A stretch of 64,000 nt of DNA from Callipepla californica brunnescens (GCA_023055505.1 JALIRH010000001.1:121059723-121123722), one strand, 5' to 3'; positions 18,001 to 33,000 are shown, counted from the first letter of the stretch. Numbers and translations are program-made. The notes: a model not told the origin generated them from the letters alone.

Positions 18001-21000
18001 GAAAAATTGATACGGGAAGGAGAGCGCTTTTGGAAAAGATGAGGGAGCCCCAGAGCAGTCAGAAATAAAAGGAGAACTGGTGAATGTGTCCTGGGTGCAG
18101 CCTGCTTGCAAAGCTAATGCAGGTCTCTGGGTTTTTGTCTGCCAATGTGGAAGCAGGACAAGTGAAGATAAGCTTAAGGGTGGGATGTTTTGATGAGAAG
18201 CAGAAGCTGTTTAAGGGGGGGAAATGGAAACCTGACAAAGCCCGGGAGAGTGCAGAGAAAGCTGGCAGTGGGGAGAAGGAAGCTAGCAAGTCTGAGGTGT
18301 GTTTGGGGAGAAAAGGAGTGGAGAAAAAGAAAGCAGGCTGGGAAACGGATGTCTAAAATCGTTAGCTACAATAATTAAAATAAGGACACTGCTGAGAACT
18401 TAAGTAACCTATTTGCATAATGTATTATTAGGCTAATTTGTGACATCCTCGTTCCAGTTCTGCTGTCTTTCTGGCGATGAAGATGAAATACGATAAAACT
18501 GATGTGCTAGGAAATGATGTTCATGCTAATAGTATGAAAGCCTACTGCTTTGCCAGGCTCACGTACTCGCCTGCCTTTCTGCAAGGGTTTAGAGATACAA
18601 CTGGTAGAAATATACAGGCTCGGAATCAGAGCACAGAAGTGGAAAACAGCACATTTCAAAGAGTCTAACAAAGATTGAGGGGATCAAATACAAGAAGCTT
18701 GTACATCTGTTTCTGATCAACTTTATAAAGTCGTAGTTTCATACTTCTGATGTTACGTTAGTTCTTCTCCGAAGAAAAAGATATTGTATTCTTTTTTTGT
18801 TTCTGACATCTTTTAAGCATGGATGTACGGATTATGGCTGCTGGAATACTTACGTGTGCAGGAAGTCTTTCGAGGAGGTCACTGGTTACGCTGGTTGACA
18901 TGTGTTCCACTGCAGCTTTACCTGATGCATCCAAAATAGGAGCTATCATGCCCAGCCTCTTCCTTGACGTGATTCCTTGTGGCAGGAGGAATCAGGTGAG
19001 CCGTGGAGCGTGCAGTTAGCTCTCGCAGTTCTCAGCCTGCCGTGGCAGTGCACACTGATGTTGCCAGCAGTCTGTGCTTCCTCCATCCTGCTGAAGACCC
19101 TCCCTGGCAGAGGGAGGGACGTGGAGGGCACTCAGCCCTTGTAGCCAACAAGCACTGAACGTGTTTCAGCATCCCAAGTGGTAATCACTCAGACACAAAC
19201 CGATTAACCAACAGGAATCAGGTTGGAGGGAGTTCTTGTTGTGGAAGAAAAAGAATTTCATATATATATTATTATTTTCTATGAGGTGGACACCTAACCT
19301 TACTTCCTAAAAAAAGAAAAAAAGGAGGTGAGAGGAGCAGATGCTGATGGCTTCAAAGATGTGCACCAAGGCTCCCTGAGGTTGTGTTCCCCTTGCCTTG
19401 CAGGAACAGCAAAATGCTCTATTAATGAAATGTAAAGGCGATTAAAATTGAAGTGCCTTTCACATGTGGCATGATTGCAGTTGATTGCTGTAAGCTATCA
19501 CTGAGGCTAGAGCGAAGATTTAGGTGCTGAGGTGTACTGAATGGTAGTAAAAATATTGAAAAATAAAGCAAGAACAAGTTTCTTGCTTCTAAGTTAAACC
19601 AAGCTGTGTCAAAAAGGAGTATTTGAAGGCACTTGGGGGTAGGCAGTTTCAGCCATGGACTTTGGGGTTTCTTTGCTCATATTCTGAAGCAGCAGTTGTT
19701 GGTCATTGACCAACCAAGACCTGGGTTATGGGCACTGTGGCTCTGATGCGTTTCATCATTCTTTGTTCCAAGTGCTGTGTATAAGCACAACTTCCACTGC
19801 CAGGGTTTGCTCTCCTCACTGTCTACCTGTGTAGGAATGGAAGATTCAGGGTGAGTGTTACAGTGCAGTGCTGGCTGTCCAGCTCTTCCCAGTTCCTGAT
19901 AGCATCTCCATGTGCTTGGTTGTGTTACAGCTTTGTATCTCAAACTCCACATGTGAGTGATGGCAGTGTGCTAGAATTAAGCAGCTAGAAATCCAGCGTC
20001 CCTTCAGGCTCTTATCATCTTTCCATCTAACTTTGTAGCTTCAGGTCTGCCTAAACAAATGGGAGATAATGCTGACCCCAAAGCTGGCAGTCCCTTGTGA
20101 AGCTGCAGCAGCCCCAAATATAAGAACTGCTCCTCCCAGTTAATTACATTATTGGGGGTAGATATTTTAATATTGTTTGCAGGTCAAAACTTGATTTTCC
20201 TTGCAGAGATTCTGACTTCAGAACTGCATGTTTCAAGGAACAAACCTTCTGTAAATTCTTTGTCCTGGATTCAGATATTGGCTCACATACACAGTTTGCT
20301 TGTTCTGTGTGTTTAAATAATTGCCATTACTTCAGACTGAAGCTTAAGAAAGCTGTTCAAACCCCGTAGCTGTTCCCTATTTACTAACACTTTGTCAGGC
20401 TGTTGTCTCAGTTTTACTTCTTGACATTTCTGTTCTCATTTGCTCTCTGGGTTTCCTAAGAAACAATGGAGAAAAGTTGCTAGTAGCAGTGAAAGAATTG
20501 CTAAAAAATCCTCAAATTCTGTGTTAATTGGATAAGACTCATAAAGTGTTATGCTTGTGATTTCATCTGCAGAATGACTTCCACCCAGCTGCGTGGCTGC
20601 CTTCCTTGTCAGCTGCCACAGACGTTGAGTGTTTTACCCCAAGTCTCTGACATGTGGTGCATCTTTTTCTGGATCTCCGTGTTGCTTTAGAACGTTAGAA
20701 ATTTTCACTTGAACTGCTGATAAAGTCATGAGCTGACATTACCTCAGAGCAGAACAAATGTGCAGTTGCTCCCTGCCAGCTGACGGGGAAGCGTGCTCTG
20801 TGTGGCAGGATGAGCTGGCGTTGCTTCCACCCTCGTGCTTTGCTTGTGCACGTCCTTAAGCAGCTCTGGTGCTCACATATTGGTAAAACACCAAATGCTT
20901 AGTCGCAGTACTCCCTTTTTCTACATAAATCAGGTGTATTCATCATATATTCATGGCATGGTTATATTGTGGTATTTCTTTAGGGTCCAGTAAACTGAAC

Positions 21001-24000
21001 GTTTTATGTACTGCGACACCTGAGTCTGCCAGAAATGGTGTCTGCAGTATTTGACAGTTACAGTGAAACTGCCAGGAAACATTACACTTGTTAGTATCGT
21101 AACAGAGTTCCTGTGTAGCTGAAGGATGAGAGTGCAACAAGGCTTGAAAAAAAGTCCCATAGAGAAAAATTAAGTGCAGAGGTGAATCCCAACTCTCTTG
21201 TGAAGTACATGTGGGATCAACAGTGACTAGAGAGAAGGCTTGCTCTTCTAAATCATAGAATCGTTGAGGTTGCAAAGACCTCTAAGGCCATCTAGTCCAG
21301 TGGTCAGCCCATCCCCACCGTGCCCGCTAACCGCATCCCTCAGTGCCACATCTTGAGCACCTCTGTGTTGAATCCCAGAAAGGACAGGAATGGCCTTCTG
21401 GGACAACTCATCTGATGCATGGAAAAAGAAACTAACTTAAAAATTCCAGACATTTTATATGTCATCCACTGAACACTGAGGAGTGGTAACCTAACCTGGT
21501 CCACGAAACTTGATGTAAAAAAGTGTTTCTTATTCAGCCTGCTTTGCATCTCTTAACGTTGCCATTTTATTCAAGTGAGGGGCTGTAGGGTGAATCCCCT
21601 GAATGAATAGCACCCAAGCAATATAACGAAGATGGGCAGTATAATTTTGGACTGATTATCCAGATGGTATAAAGATACCCAATAAATTAGGAAGGGCTCA
21701 TCCCTCACTGAAGGTTGAGGCTCACCTGGAACTCCACACAGGAGGGATCTCCAGCAAGAGAACCTTCCCCAGTGGTGGTCAGCCCTTAAATGGGGTCTGG
21801 GAGAGGTAGAGCCAGACTCCACCCCTTCTGGTCACACAGGTGCATTGCCTTTGCCTGTGCTCCCATGGCTGACTCAGTGCTCACCTCAGGAGATCAGTCA
21901 GTGGTTCAGGCCATGGTTCAGCAGTTCCCATGCAGAGGTGTTCGCAAAGGTGGGATCGTAGTGCAGCCAGCATCCCTCTGTTAACGATAAAGAGTAAAAC
22001 TGACAGCAGATTGATGTTTCAAGTAACTAAACATAGTAAAGATTTAAAAAAAAACATTTAAATTTGTCCTTGTTTTCTTATAGCGAACTAAAAAATGCTT
22101 TGCATTTGACTGATTCTCTCATACGTTATTCTCTAACAGTATATACCTAAACTTATTACATTTGTTATGTGCATAAACTCTGAAACAAAAACAGAGACTT
22201 CTCAGCTACTGAATATGCTGCTTTGTGTTCATGTGTTTCATTCTGATTCTCTTCCCTGCACGGAGAATACTAGAGTTCTCTTTTAACCCAACAGGGTTAT
22301 ATGGTCTTTTCACAAAGTTAAATGCTGCTGTGCTTAGAGAATAGATTTCATCTAGCAGAAATTTCTGTGCCTCGTGAACTAAGGCTACATTTGCAATGAT
22401 AATTCTGTGTCTGAAGGGGGTGTAAGAGTTCAGTTGAGTGAGACTAATCCTCCACAGTAGCTGGTAACACTTGTATCCCCAAGAGCTTACATTGTTTGGT
22501 TGCCTGATGCTCTCCAACAGAATGGATCTCCTTCTATTTACTGAGCATGGCCCCTCTGTCCTGTGCCTGATGCATGCTGTAGGATGAGCTGTCTCTCTGT
22601 AAGTGTCCTTCTGTCCATGTGCTGTCTATGGGTTAACCAGAACTAGTCCGGCACTGTGACATCTCCCTCCGTGATTCACTCCCACTGTTTACCTTTGTCA
22701 GCTGGTTTTGAGGCCAGGAGAGAAGATGCTGCCCTTACGTGGCTGCTTCCTAGTTCTCGTGCATGACATTCTCTTGTTCCTTTCACCTTTATCATGGATC
22801 CTCTCTATTATAGAAGTATGGAGTGCCAAGGAGGGAAGTGTGGAGACTTTTCTGCTCACAGCCTGGAAGTCTTAGATAGTTACTACTGTTGCAATGGAGA
22901 CCAGGTGCCTTAGCAGGGAAGATCCTCCCGGAGAGGCCTCTACCTGCAGATTTTTACTAGCCGGAAGAGAAGTTGCTTGTTTTATCCTATATTTGTGTTA
23001 ATAGGCTGTGGTACCAGCAGCTTCAGAAAGTCAAGTGCTTGCCTGTACATGAATTAACTATCAACTATTTAAAATCAAGATCACTTGACTTGCTCAAGTG
23101 CACAATGTGGTCTTTGGAAGTGATTTCCCATTGAACAACAGCGATTTGTTACAGTTTCCCATTGCTTTCAGTACCTGTGTTTCTGTGCAGTCAGCTCGCA
23201 TGCACGTTGCTGCCACAGTCTCATTTGTCTTGTTCTCCCTGTGTCTGGTTTGTGGCCTTGGGCCCACTTTTGATTCAGTACATTTTTTTAAGGCAGTGAG
23301 CTGGGCTTTTATTTGCTGTCTTTCCTTTCCTGGGTAATTTCCAGTTTCTAAAATAAACGGTGTGCTATTTTTTCTTGTGTTGTTTTCAGAGTCATTTTCC
23401 TTTCTTCTTTTCCTATCTCCGTTTCATTTTCTTTGCCTGGTGCAGTGTGCTTTTCACCCTTAATTCTGTGTACTCTGGTAGTTCCAGCTTGTGGGTGAGC
23501 ACCGAGACCACTTTGCTTCCAGAGTTACATTGCTTCTGATGCACGTGATGTGTATGAAAAGGTGACTAATGGTACTGTGGCTTCTCCATCTCTGTTTGGA
23601 GCACTGTCTCTGTGGGTCACGATTCATCTGAGAGTGGCAGTGAGAGATGTGTGTCCTGGGATCTGTGGGATGGGTGGGACTCAGCAGGGTGAAACCTGCC
23701 CCTTGCTGAATGGTGTCAGAATGGCACGTACTCTGCATAGCCCAGGGAAGCAGAGAGTTTCCAATAGGAGTTTGTACAGATAAGAGATAGAGAGGTCCTC
23801 GCTATGTGAATGAAACCATCTAGCTGCTGAGCATCCAGATTTCAAAGTGCTGTGCTAGGATAGCAGTGTCATTTAGATGTGAGCGTGGTTTGTTTGTTGT
23901 TCGTGCCTGCCAAAATCTTTCTAGGAACAGGATATAAAAAAACCTACTTGGTGACTTGTTCTTTCTGTTTGGATTTTCAGTTTAATTACAGCTTCTTTGA

Positions 24001-27000
24001 TTGCTCTTTTGCTCTCAATAGGAAGATGGAATACGCTTTTCCCCCTTTCCTGCATCTCTTTTTTATGGGCACACAGCTTGGAGGTAGGATGGCAGTACTC
24101 GTCAAGTGAATCAGCTGGAGGATAAGATACTTAGGCTGTCCTTTGGAACAGAAATGACTGCTTTTTATCTTGGGAAATGATACAGGCATCAAATACATCT
24201 TTTTTTTTTTATGCCTGCCTCGAATGAGTGGAGCCCCAGTGTTCTGCGTGACTCCCATTATCACAGCCATTTTCCACGTGTTCACTGTAGCTTCTTGCCT
24301 GGCTCCTACTAGATGGTTTTGGTTCTTCCAGTTACTTAGCATAGCACGTTCATACCAAGACCTTCATTTTTCTCTGTTGTCCGTGAAGTTCTTAATAACA
24401 CATCCCAACCACGAGGATCTCATATGCTTCTTTTAAGAGCTGTGGTGAGAAACAAGTGAGGTAGCCCCTAGAGAGAAATATTTATGTTGGCATGCTGTTG
24501 AAGATCCCAATCCCTTTCTTCTCCTCAGCGTTTCACTTCCCATAAACTTGTAGAATCCTTAAGATTGGAGAAGATCACTGAGATCATTCAACTGCCAACC
24601 CATCCCTACCAGCCCACTATGTCCCGTAGTCAGTGTCCATATTCACCCTTTTATTGAACACCTCCAGGTTCAGTGACCCCACCACCTCCCTGGGCAGCTG
24701 TGCCACTGCATCACTGCTCCTTCCATGAAGAATTATTTCCTAATATCCAACCGTTTAGTGAACCAACAGAGAACTCTGGTTGAAACTAAGAAGTCATGGT
24801 GCTCACTGCATCTAACCGCTCGTGGGCCTTCAGATTTGTGCACACAAAAAAGAAAATGTTGAAGATGTTAGAAATGTGGTCACTTGTCTCTTGGGGCAGT
24901 GTGGTCCCACTCCTGCCAGCACTGGCAGTGGTGGAAATTGGAACATGATGGAAGCTGTCTGATAATTTGCTTGCCATTAAATTCCTAACGTAGGGTGCTG
25001 GAAGATAACGCATATCAGTTTTGTATGGTTGGATATGGTGGGAGGTATTAATGGTTCCATTGACCTCAACTGCCCACATGCTTAGCATGCTTTTATCTGA
25101 CAGTAAAGTCCTACTATGCTGAGGTCACCGTTATTGTGTCATCCAAAATCAGACAAGGAAGAAAGACAAAAAAAGAGCAAACTTTTAATGCAGATACCTG
25201 CCCTGTTTGTCTTTGTATTCATTTTTTTATCACTTCTTTCACATACCACAGCAAGTTAGCATAGTAAAAGGTTTTACTAGTATAACTGGGAGGACCTGTT
25301 TGTGTTCACAAAGCATGCAAACTGCCAGCTGCTTTTGCATCCCAAGATGTTGCTTCTTGCTCCCTTCCCCCTACTTCCCAAGTGCACGGGATTCCTTGTG
25401 CTTTTCCTTTCCTCCCTGGAGGAAGACAGAGGCACAGGCTTTGCAATTGAACTCAGTGCTCGGGGCTCCAAGTGCACCATTATTCCCATCTTCCTCTCTG
25501 CGTTGTAGATCTGCTGTGATATGAGGGTCCTTATTTGTGATCACCTTTCCTCCAGGCCCGGGGCTTTGTGTTGTTTTTTCTGTTTTCTTCCATTATTTTG
25601 TCTGGTTCGTTCAAGAGTGTGTTCAGCTAGGAGTGGGTTAATTTTGGCAGGGAAAGTGACAGGTCGGGTGAGGTTTTGGTTGTATGGGAAGGTGTTAATG
25701 AGTAGCCACAGCCAGCTCTGCACAGGTGCCTGAAGCTAAGGCCTTTCCAACCAGCTGACAGCTCTTCCATGCATTCCTATATCTTCTTCACCTTTGTGTT
25801 TTTTTGTCTTCTCCAATTTTATTAGCAATAACTGTTGGAGGGAACACTCCTTGAAATGCTGGGATGGGTGATATTCAAAGCATGTTTTCTGATGCCCGGG
25901 CAGGGACTTGCCCTCCAGGAAGGTGCAGAATTGCCTGAACCTCTCCAGGAGCCCAAAAATTCTATACCCACTGACTCATTCTTTCTGACTCATTCCTTCT
26001 TCCCATGATAAATCTATATTTTTGAATATCTAGCAGATGGCCGTGGCTTAATTTTGCTAGTTATCCTAAAGGAGGCTTTTTTTTCTTTTAAAATAGCACA
26101 GTCAGTTTTTCCTTTGCCTTGCACACGGAGTCCTGAAGTCTTCTCCACCACTGAAGTGTACTCTGTGAAGATGGGCCTCGTGGTTTTAGAGAGCTGCTGT
26201 ATTGCTTTCCAGGGAAACCACTGCTTCTTGAACATTTGGGAACGCCGCTCAGAGTTTGGTATATATTGTCACACTATTTTGGCAATAGCTTTACCAAAAG
26301 CGACTGTTGTTCAAGAAAGATGGCATGAATTTTTCCTTCCTTTATGTGACAATTAAGCAAAGTGAATAAGTGATTACCCAGAAGTAATTGCACCTTAAGT
26401 TCGTTATTTTGAATCTGTTCCAAGTAGGATCAGAGAAGTATTGTAAAAATGATTCTTATCAGCGTCTCTGTATGGGAACAGTTGAATCATGGCCTGATCA
26501 CCTGAGGCGAGCACCGAGTCAGCCATGTGAGACAGGTGAAGGCAATGCACCTGTGTGACCAGAGGGGGTGGAGCCTGGCTCCGCATCTCCTAGACCCCAT
26601 TTAAGGGCTGACGGCCCCTGGGGAAGGGTCTCTTTGTGGACGTTGCTGCTTTGGAGTTTTTCCACTGTGACCACGTCCCATTCCCTGGGACAGGGGTGAG
26701 CATTCCATCTCTTTTCAGTTATTCCCTTCCACCATGGTAATCTTTCTCATTATACATCCTGACTACTGTACTACTGTTTATTCTGTTAACTATACGGTCT
26801 CTGTGGAACTCTGTATTCTAAGCAGAGGTAATCTAGTCTATAAAGTTATGCAGGTCCAGTGCACTGCTGAGATGACTGACGTTTGGGTGTAGTTTCCTGG
26901 TGCACTTCATCTCGCTGCCAGCTGCGTGCTCTGCCTAAGGATGCATTGTCCACCACTCTAGAGCCTTTCTGCCACCTCCTCTCTCTATGAAGATTGTTAT

Positions 27001-30000
27001 AACACATTTTAAAAGAAAGAAGGGGATGACAAATAAACGTAGAAAGGGTTCAAAATGCTGTGGAGCTTCTTTGTGAAAATATCTGTGTCAGTGCATCGCC
27101 AGGATCCTAGAAATGCAGGACCTGAAGTGCTAAAACCTTTGGAGAGAAGCGAGGTGTCAGTAGGTGTCGCCACATCCCTGTGAGTGCTGCCCAAGGGTGA
27201 GTGTGCCAGATCACTTTCCAGGCTCTGAATTTTTAACATTCCCCGTATCTTCTAAGGCTGACACTCTAGCAAAGGCTCTTCAGTGACTGGGGGTTTGATT
27301 ATTTGGAGCAAATCAGCCGTGCTTCTTTAAACCAGGATTCCAATCAGTATGTACCTATAAAAAAAAGGAGAACAGAAGCTTTGATCCAGTGAGGTTTTGA
27401 ATATTCTGGCTGAGTTCCACGTTACACAAACACAAGCTGAGGTTTAATTGTATGAGTTGCCTTTGATAGAATCGCTCATGTGTACGAAGTGCTTTGGGCT
27501 TAGTTTTGTTGCATAGATATAAAGGAGGTCTCTTTATGGCTACCAGGCTGACTCTGTGTTTAATGGGAACTGTGGTTGTGAACTGACTTGCTGGCTGCAA
27601 AGCAGCAGCAGTGATCTCCTGAAATAAAGCAAGCATCTTAAACAAACAGATGTTTTACCAACCCTTACTCACCTGAAAACAGAGGCATTCGAAAGACAAA
27701 CGTCAGTGAGGTGAAATCAAGTCAGATAATGAAAGGATTCACAAAGAGACTCAAACATTGACTAGACTGTGAAAAGAAAGAGTATCTCAGTAACATCTGG
27801 TTTACAACAAAGGTGTTTCATGTCCCAGCTGTTCATCACGTGTCGAAGAATGCTGCTGAATGAGCAGAAAAGCATGAGTAGCAATTGTAAGAGTTCTTAG
27901 TTCTTCAACTTTTTAGGTGTGTGTGTGTAGCTGAGTGAAAATGCTTTCAGAGAATAACGGTGTATGCAAACAGGGTCTAAATAAAAGGACTACAGATTTC
28001 ATTTCTTGAAGTTATTCTCTGCCAACTGGGAGACAACTCATCCATTGGACGTGCGTAGCTGCAATGGTTATTACCACTCACCTATTTTTCTTTGAGTTAG
28101 AACAGCTTCCCACTGATAAAATGGATGTTCTGCAGATTTGCCACTTGGTGGTGCCAGATTGATTTACAGATCGTGGATGTGAGGCGAGGTGCCCAAGCCG
28201 TACCTGGGGAGTGTGCAATAAGCTGCAATTCGTGTGGCAAACATTGATTTTTTTTGCACACGCACCCATGCAGCTGCACTCAGCCACACTTCTGGCCTCC
28301 GTCCCTCCCTCTTCACATCTTGGGTCCCTCTTTCCATCCCCCCAGCACAAAAGAGATCGAATAGATATCAGAGTTGTATCCGTGAGGATAAAGTTTCTCG
28401 AACATTTCTCCCGCAGCACACACCCAAGCCAAAATTAGTTGGGATTCAGTGATCTTCCAGGCATGGCTCAGATACCTTCTGGATTTCTGGAGTCTGTAGC
28501 TGCTTGACTGGCACTGTGCACCTTTTAGTTTAACGCTGCCAGGAACGTTGGGTATTTATCACTGAGGTGTCATTCCTAGTTCGAGGAAGGGCAGTGATCA
28601 CTGTAGATGTAAATCTAAACAAAAAGATTATGCAATTAATGTCATCGTGCTGTTGTTTTCTTAATTACAGAGCTGCTCTTAGCAGACTCAATGTTTTCTT
28701 ACAATTTCTGTTTTTCACGGTGTTATCAGTGTTTAGCATTGAAGTGTATTTGCACCAGGCTTCATAACTTCTTTTTTTTTCTCTCTCTCTCAATGCTGCA
28801 GTTCCAAAAGAATTGGTGGAGCTTCACTTGAAACTGATGAGAAAGATTGGGAAGTCTGTCACAGCAGACAGATGGGAAAAATATTTGATCAAGGTACAAT
28901 ATGCATGTTGTGTTATTCTGCGCTGCTGGAGTATGCTTGTGATGAGCTGTTGTGTCAGCAATCCCTGCTATGAATTGCACTGAGCCTTGGGCTCTGCTGT
29001 GGCCAACACCGATGTGCGTGCCCAGACTTTGGTTGCATAAGATCCCAGCTTAACTTTCAGGCTGCCTAGGCTTGTACCAAAACCTCTAAAAATAAACATT
29101 ATCTTCTGCATGTATGAGAGTGTACACCTTCATACTTGCTAGAAACAAACTTCCTGAGCATTAAGACCTGAAGAAGGTCTTAGAAGTAGGCTTGGTAGCC
29201 TGCAACCAAACTGAATTGAGCAGATAAATTAACACAGTCACTGTTTTAAAATGAACATATTCTGCACTGGACATCAGTTGTGGCTGTGCCTTTATTGGCA
29301 CCTTACTTGCAAATGGTTTTTGTTTAAAACAATTCACACTGCTCTGGAAAATAAAAACAGGCACATGCTCAGAACTTGGAGTTTGGCGTTTCACCTCCTT
29401 GTTCCGAGTGCCAAAATGTAGTCTTAAATCGTCGCGGGATTGCAGAATGGTTTGGGATGGAAGGGACCTCTGAGATCATCTCGTTCCAGCCCTGCTGCCG
29501 TGGTGCCAGCTGCTGGGTCAGGCTGTGCAGGACCCCATCCAGCCTGACCTCGGTATCACAGCCATGGCTGCATCCTACTTAGAAATACAGCACTGTGGTG
29601 GTAGCAGCAAAATGACCTTAGCAGATCCAGTCGCAGTTTATCCCCCTCAGTGTTTTCTACCAAATTTACTGAGGTAGGGACGTGCCTTGAGGTTTGTGTA
29701 GGCTGAAGGTGATGATGTGTGTGAGACCCAGGAGTGTGTCAGGGGGCAGCCTGCTGAAGGGCCTGAGGCTAAAGGTGACCTCTTCACCAGCTGTAAAGCT
29801 GTTCTGAGCTAATAACAATGTATGCACCTTCCGTGCGCTCGTGTATCGCCAGCACTGTATTAAATCCATTAATGTACCTAAAATCCAACCAGCAAGCTGG
29901 GGAAACCTAACCCTGGCGAGAGGGCGTGCAAATCCCACTGCAGCAGTTGTGTGGTAAGCAGAAAATGGGGATAAAACAAGTGTATGAGGGAATAGTCTGG

Positions 30001-33000
30001 AGGATCTTCCTTCAGTGAGGCAGGAGAGCACTAAGGAAACCTTGCCTCCCTCCCCCCCTTTAAGACCAAGTAAGCAGTAATAACTTCTACTTCATTTAAC
30101 GTGGTACTTATTCTAGCCAGTGGCTCAAAGGAATCTTGAGAACAAAGGAATTTGTATATAACTAATTAGAGAGGTATGCTAATATTGCCCCCGTTTGAAA
30201 AGGGTGTAATTAGTTTAGAAAAACAAGGAAGAGCACTGTGAAATGTCCCAAAAGCCAGGAGAAACTGAGAATGTGTGGGGCCACTGAGAGTGCTCCTGGG
30301 TGATATCTGCAGCGCTGCTGGAGCAGGAAGTGGGCTCTGCAGCTGGCAGTTCCTTGCCCTCCTCTCAGTTTTGCCTGCACGCTGTTCTTTTTGGAAGCAC
30401 ATGGACGTAGGGCTCCAGGATGCAAATTTCTCCTGCACAAATAGCCACGTGGTTGTGTATGAAGTGAAGAAAGGGTTTGTCCTGCATGTTTTAGCAGCAG
30501 GGAGGAGCTGACCAGCTTAGCTGCACTGGGAAACACGTAGCTGAATTCATTCACGCTGCTCTGTCTCCCAACTAAATGCTTTCACTGACTGTTGTCAAAC
30601 ACATTTTGTGTTTTTATACAGATAGAATTTCTCTAGACTGGAGAACCCGGAGCCTTCAGCCCCAGCCACTCCATTCTGCCCCAGCTGTTAGAGTTCAGCG
30701 CTTGGTGGTCCCACCCAGGCACGCTGCTGCGCTGTGTTTGTCACCTTGCTCTTGGTTTGAGTGCATGTGTGAAGTGCAGCTGTAGGAAGTGTCAGATGCT
30801 GCTATAGCTGCTTTGAACACGTCGGAGAGATGTTTTGACGTCTCTTTCGCAGGGTGGGAAGCTGCTGACTGCTCTTCAGCGTGCAGAAAGCAGCTGTGCC
30901 CATGTTTGGTGGGAAATACCCTTTCTGTGAAGTCAGAGGCCGATCCTGAGGCAGAGCCCGTGTCAGTGGGATCTACAGTTCAGGGATGTGACAGTTCTCC
31001 TCAAGAGAAAGCGTGACCATCTGGTTTTTATTGTCAAAGTGTAGTCGTTTCAGTCTGAACAGATGCTTTATCAGCTCTTACATCTCTTGAGTTGTTGCTT
31101 TGACAGTCATACGCTTCCGAAGCACGTGAAATTTCTCATTATTGCTTTCATAATGAGCAAGCAATGCTGGGTGACTGGCAGCTGCCCTGAGCAGCAGTTC
31201 GATGCACGGTTTCCCAGAGTTCTTTGCCTTCCAGGATTGAAAAGGAAGGAGAAAGCAGAATGTGTGCCAGAGGAAAGCCTGTGTCAGTACTAGGGGTGTT
31301 GTAGCTGTGGGGACAGAGGAGGGACAGCACAACCTCCTTTGGTTGTAATCCACCTCGAGTTCTGCAGCACATCCAGTGGGGCAGTTTAGTGTCATTTTTG
31401 CTTCTGTTTCTGGAGAAAGCTGCTTTCACGTGTGATTTCCAGGTTGTTAAGTAGCTTAGTGATAACGTCATGCATTTGGTAGTTTGGTGACTGGGAGACT
31501 ACACGGTTCTGATTGAGTTTGCTCAGCAGAGCTTTGGTTCCTTGTGGCTTGGAGTGCAGGAGTGCTCTGATTTGGACTGGTGTGATTCAGCAGAAGCACT
31601 TCAAAATACTCTCAACTGGAGCTGTGGCTGTGCTGAACTCCTGCCCCCTTCTAATGGCTGTTCCCACCAGAAGAGGTTGGAGTTCTCACTGCTGCACCTT
31701 TGGTTGAGAGCTTCTGCTGTGTTTTCGCTTGTGATGCTCCCCTTTACACGAGTTCCTTTAACACATTTGACTCCTCCATGGAGGAGAGGGAATTCTTTCT
31801 GCACTGCTGATAGTGGAGGTTCCTGTGGTTCACTCTTTGTCTTTTCTTGCTGCTTTTTTCACGTTCTGTGCTTCTTTCCTCCTGAAGGCATCAAACGTAT
31901 TTGCTTTTAGTAAACTGAGTCTGGCTGTACTTAAAATATTCTTAAATATTTATCAAATAACTCAAGGGCTGAGCTGCTGTGCCCAATAATTCCACATAGG
32001 TCTCATTTATGTGCAGTGCAGTTGCAGGACAACAGGATCCCAAGAGAGCTGTGCAGCTGATGTGCTAAGTGCCGTAAAGATACGCTGAGAAATCTACTCA
32101 AGAATTTATTTCCTCAGTAGACAGAAATAAAAAAAAAAGTGTCAGATTTTGTGCAGCGAAGATGAGAATAACTTCACAATTCAGAGCTGTGCTTCCAAGT
32201 GGAAGAGTTGTAGAGCAGCTGATATCAGCACTGTAGTGATAGATCTTCCATGGAGGTTCGCCAGTGCTCTCTGACCTACCCCAGTTTTACTTTTTGTTTT
32301 TGTTCAGGACTTTCTGACTTACAGTCTTGACAGCATCACATATAGTTTTAGTACAGTAAGGCACTGTTCATATAACAGTTTAAAGTTACTTTTATCCACT
32401 AACCCTACTAATCTCAGTGTTTTCTTTGTGACAGATATGCCAAGAATTCAACAGCACTTGGGCTTGGGAGATGGAAAAAAAAGGATACTTAGAAATGAGT
32501 GTCGAATGCAAACTGGGGATTCTTAAGGTATGCTTTGGACTGAGCTTCGAAATGTCTTTTTTCCTTACTTGCTCGAATGTCTTAGAGTTTTGACTTTCTC
32601 ACTCCCAGAAGCATCTTGCAGATTTCACTTGGCTGATGACCCCTACGTGGATGTGTTAAATGTGGAGCTGGTCTTGGAGCAGGAGTGCTGCTCTTTGCAG
32701 TGGGACAGGCCCAAACAGCGTCGTGCTGTACATGCATACTTGTCATACCCGTGCTTGCACGTATCATTTCTCTATGTTTTTGTGTTTTAACATTCATTCC
32801 TTTCTCGTTTTTGGTTTTTTTTTCAGTATCTCTGTGAATGTCAATTTGATGACAATCTGAAGTTCAAAAATATAATTAACGAGGAGGATGCTGATGCCAT
32901 GCGCCTTCAGCCCATTGGTCGAGACAAGGATGGACTGATGTACTGGTATCAGCTGGACCAGGAGCATAATGTCAGGATGTACATAGAAGAGCAGGACGAC

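Larger units (their letters stand above)
9037..28801 (+). other. RSF1: RSF1 intron 1 (19.8 kb)
   Basis: The first 800 bases are full of long G and C runs. The rest is ordinary intron with CR1 fragments at 21253-21365 and 24548-24760, two inverted LTR-like repeats near 21750-21940 and 26464-26640, an AT palindrome pair at 14373-14411, and a polypyrimidine tract before the exon 2 acceptor. No coding exon or RNA gene was recognised. All open frames are short and unlike known proteins. Confidence 0.85.

Noticed and set aside
22206..22517. Minus-strand open frame of 103 codons in intron 1 with protein-like composition
   Set aside because: No family recognised, no conserved motif and no expression evidence. 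It could be a repeat remnant, which a repeat-library search would settle.
24170..24436. Hydrophobic, membrane-like open frame in intron 1
   Set aside because: T-rich intron sequence gives Phe/Leu-rich translations by chance, and no homologue is recognised.
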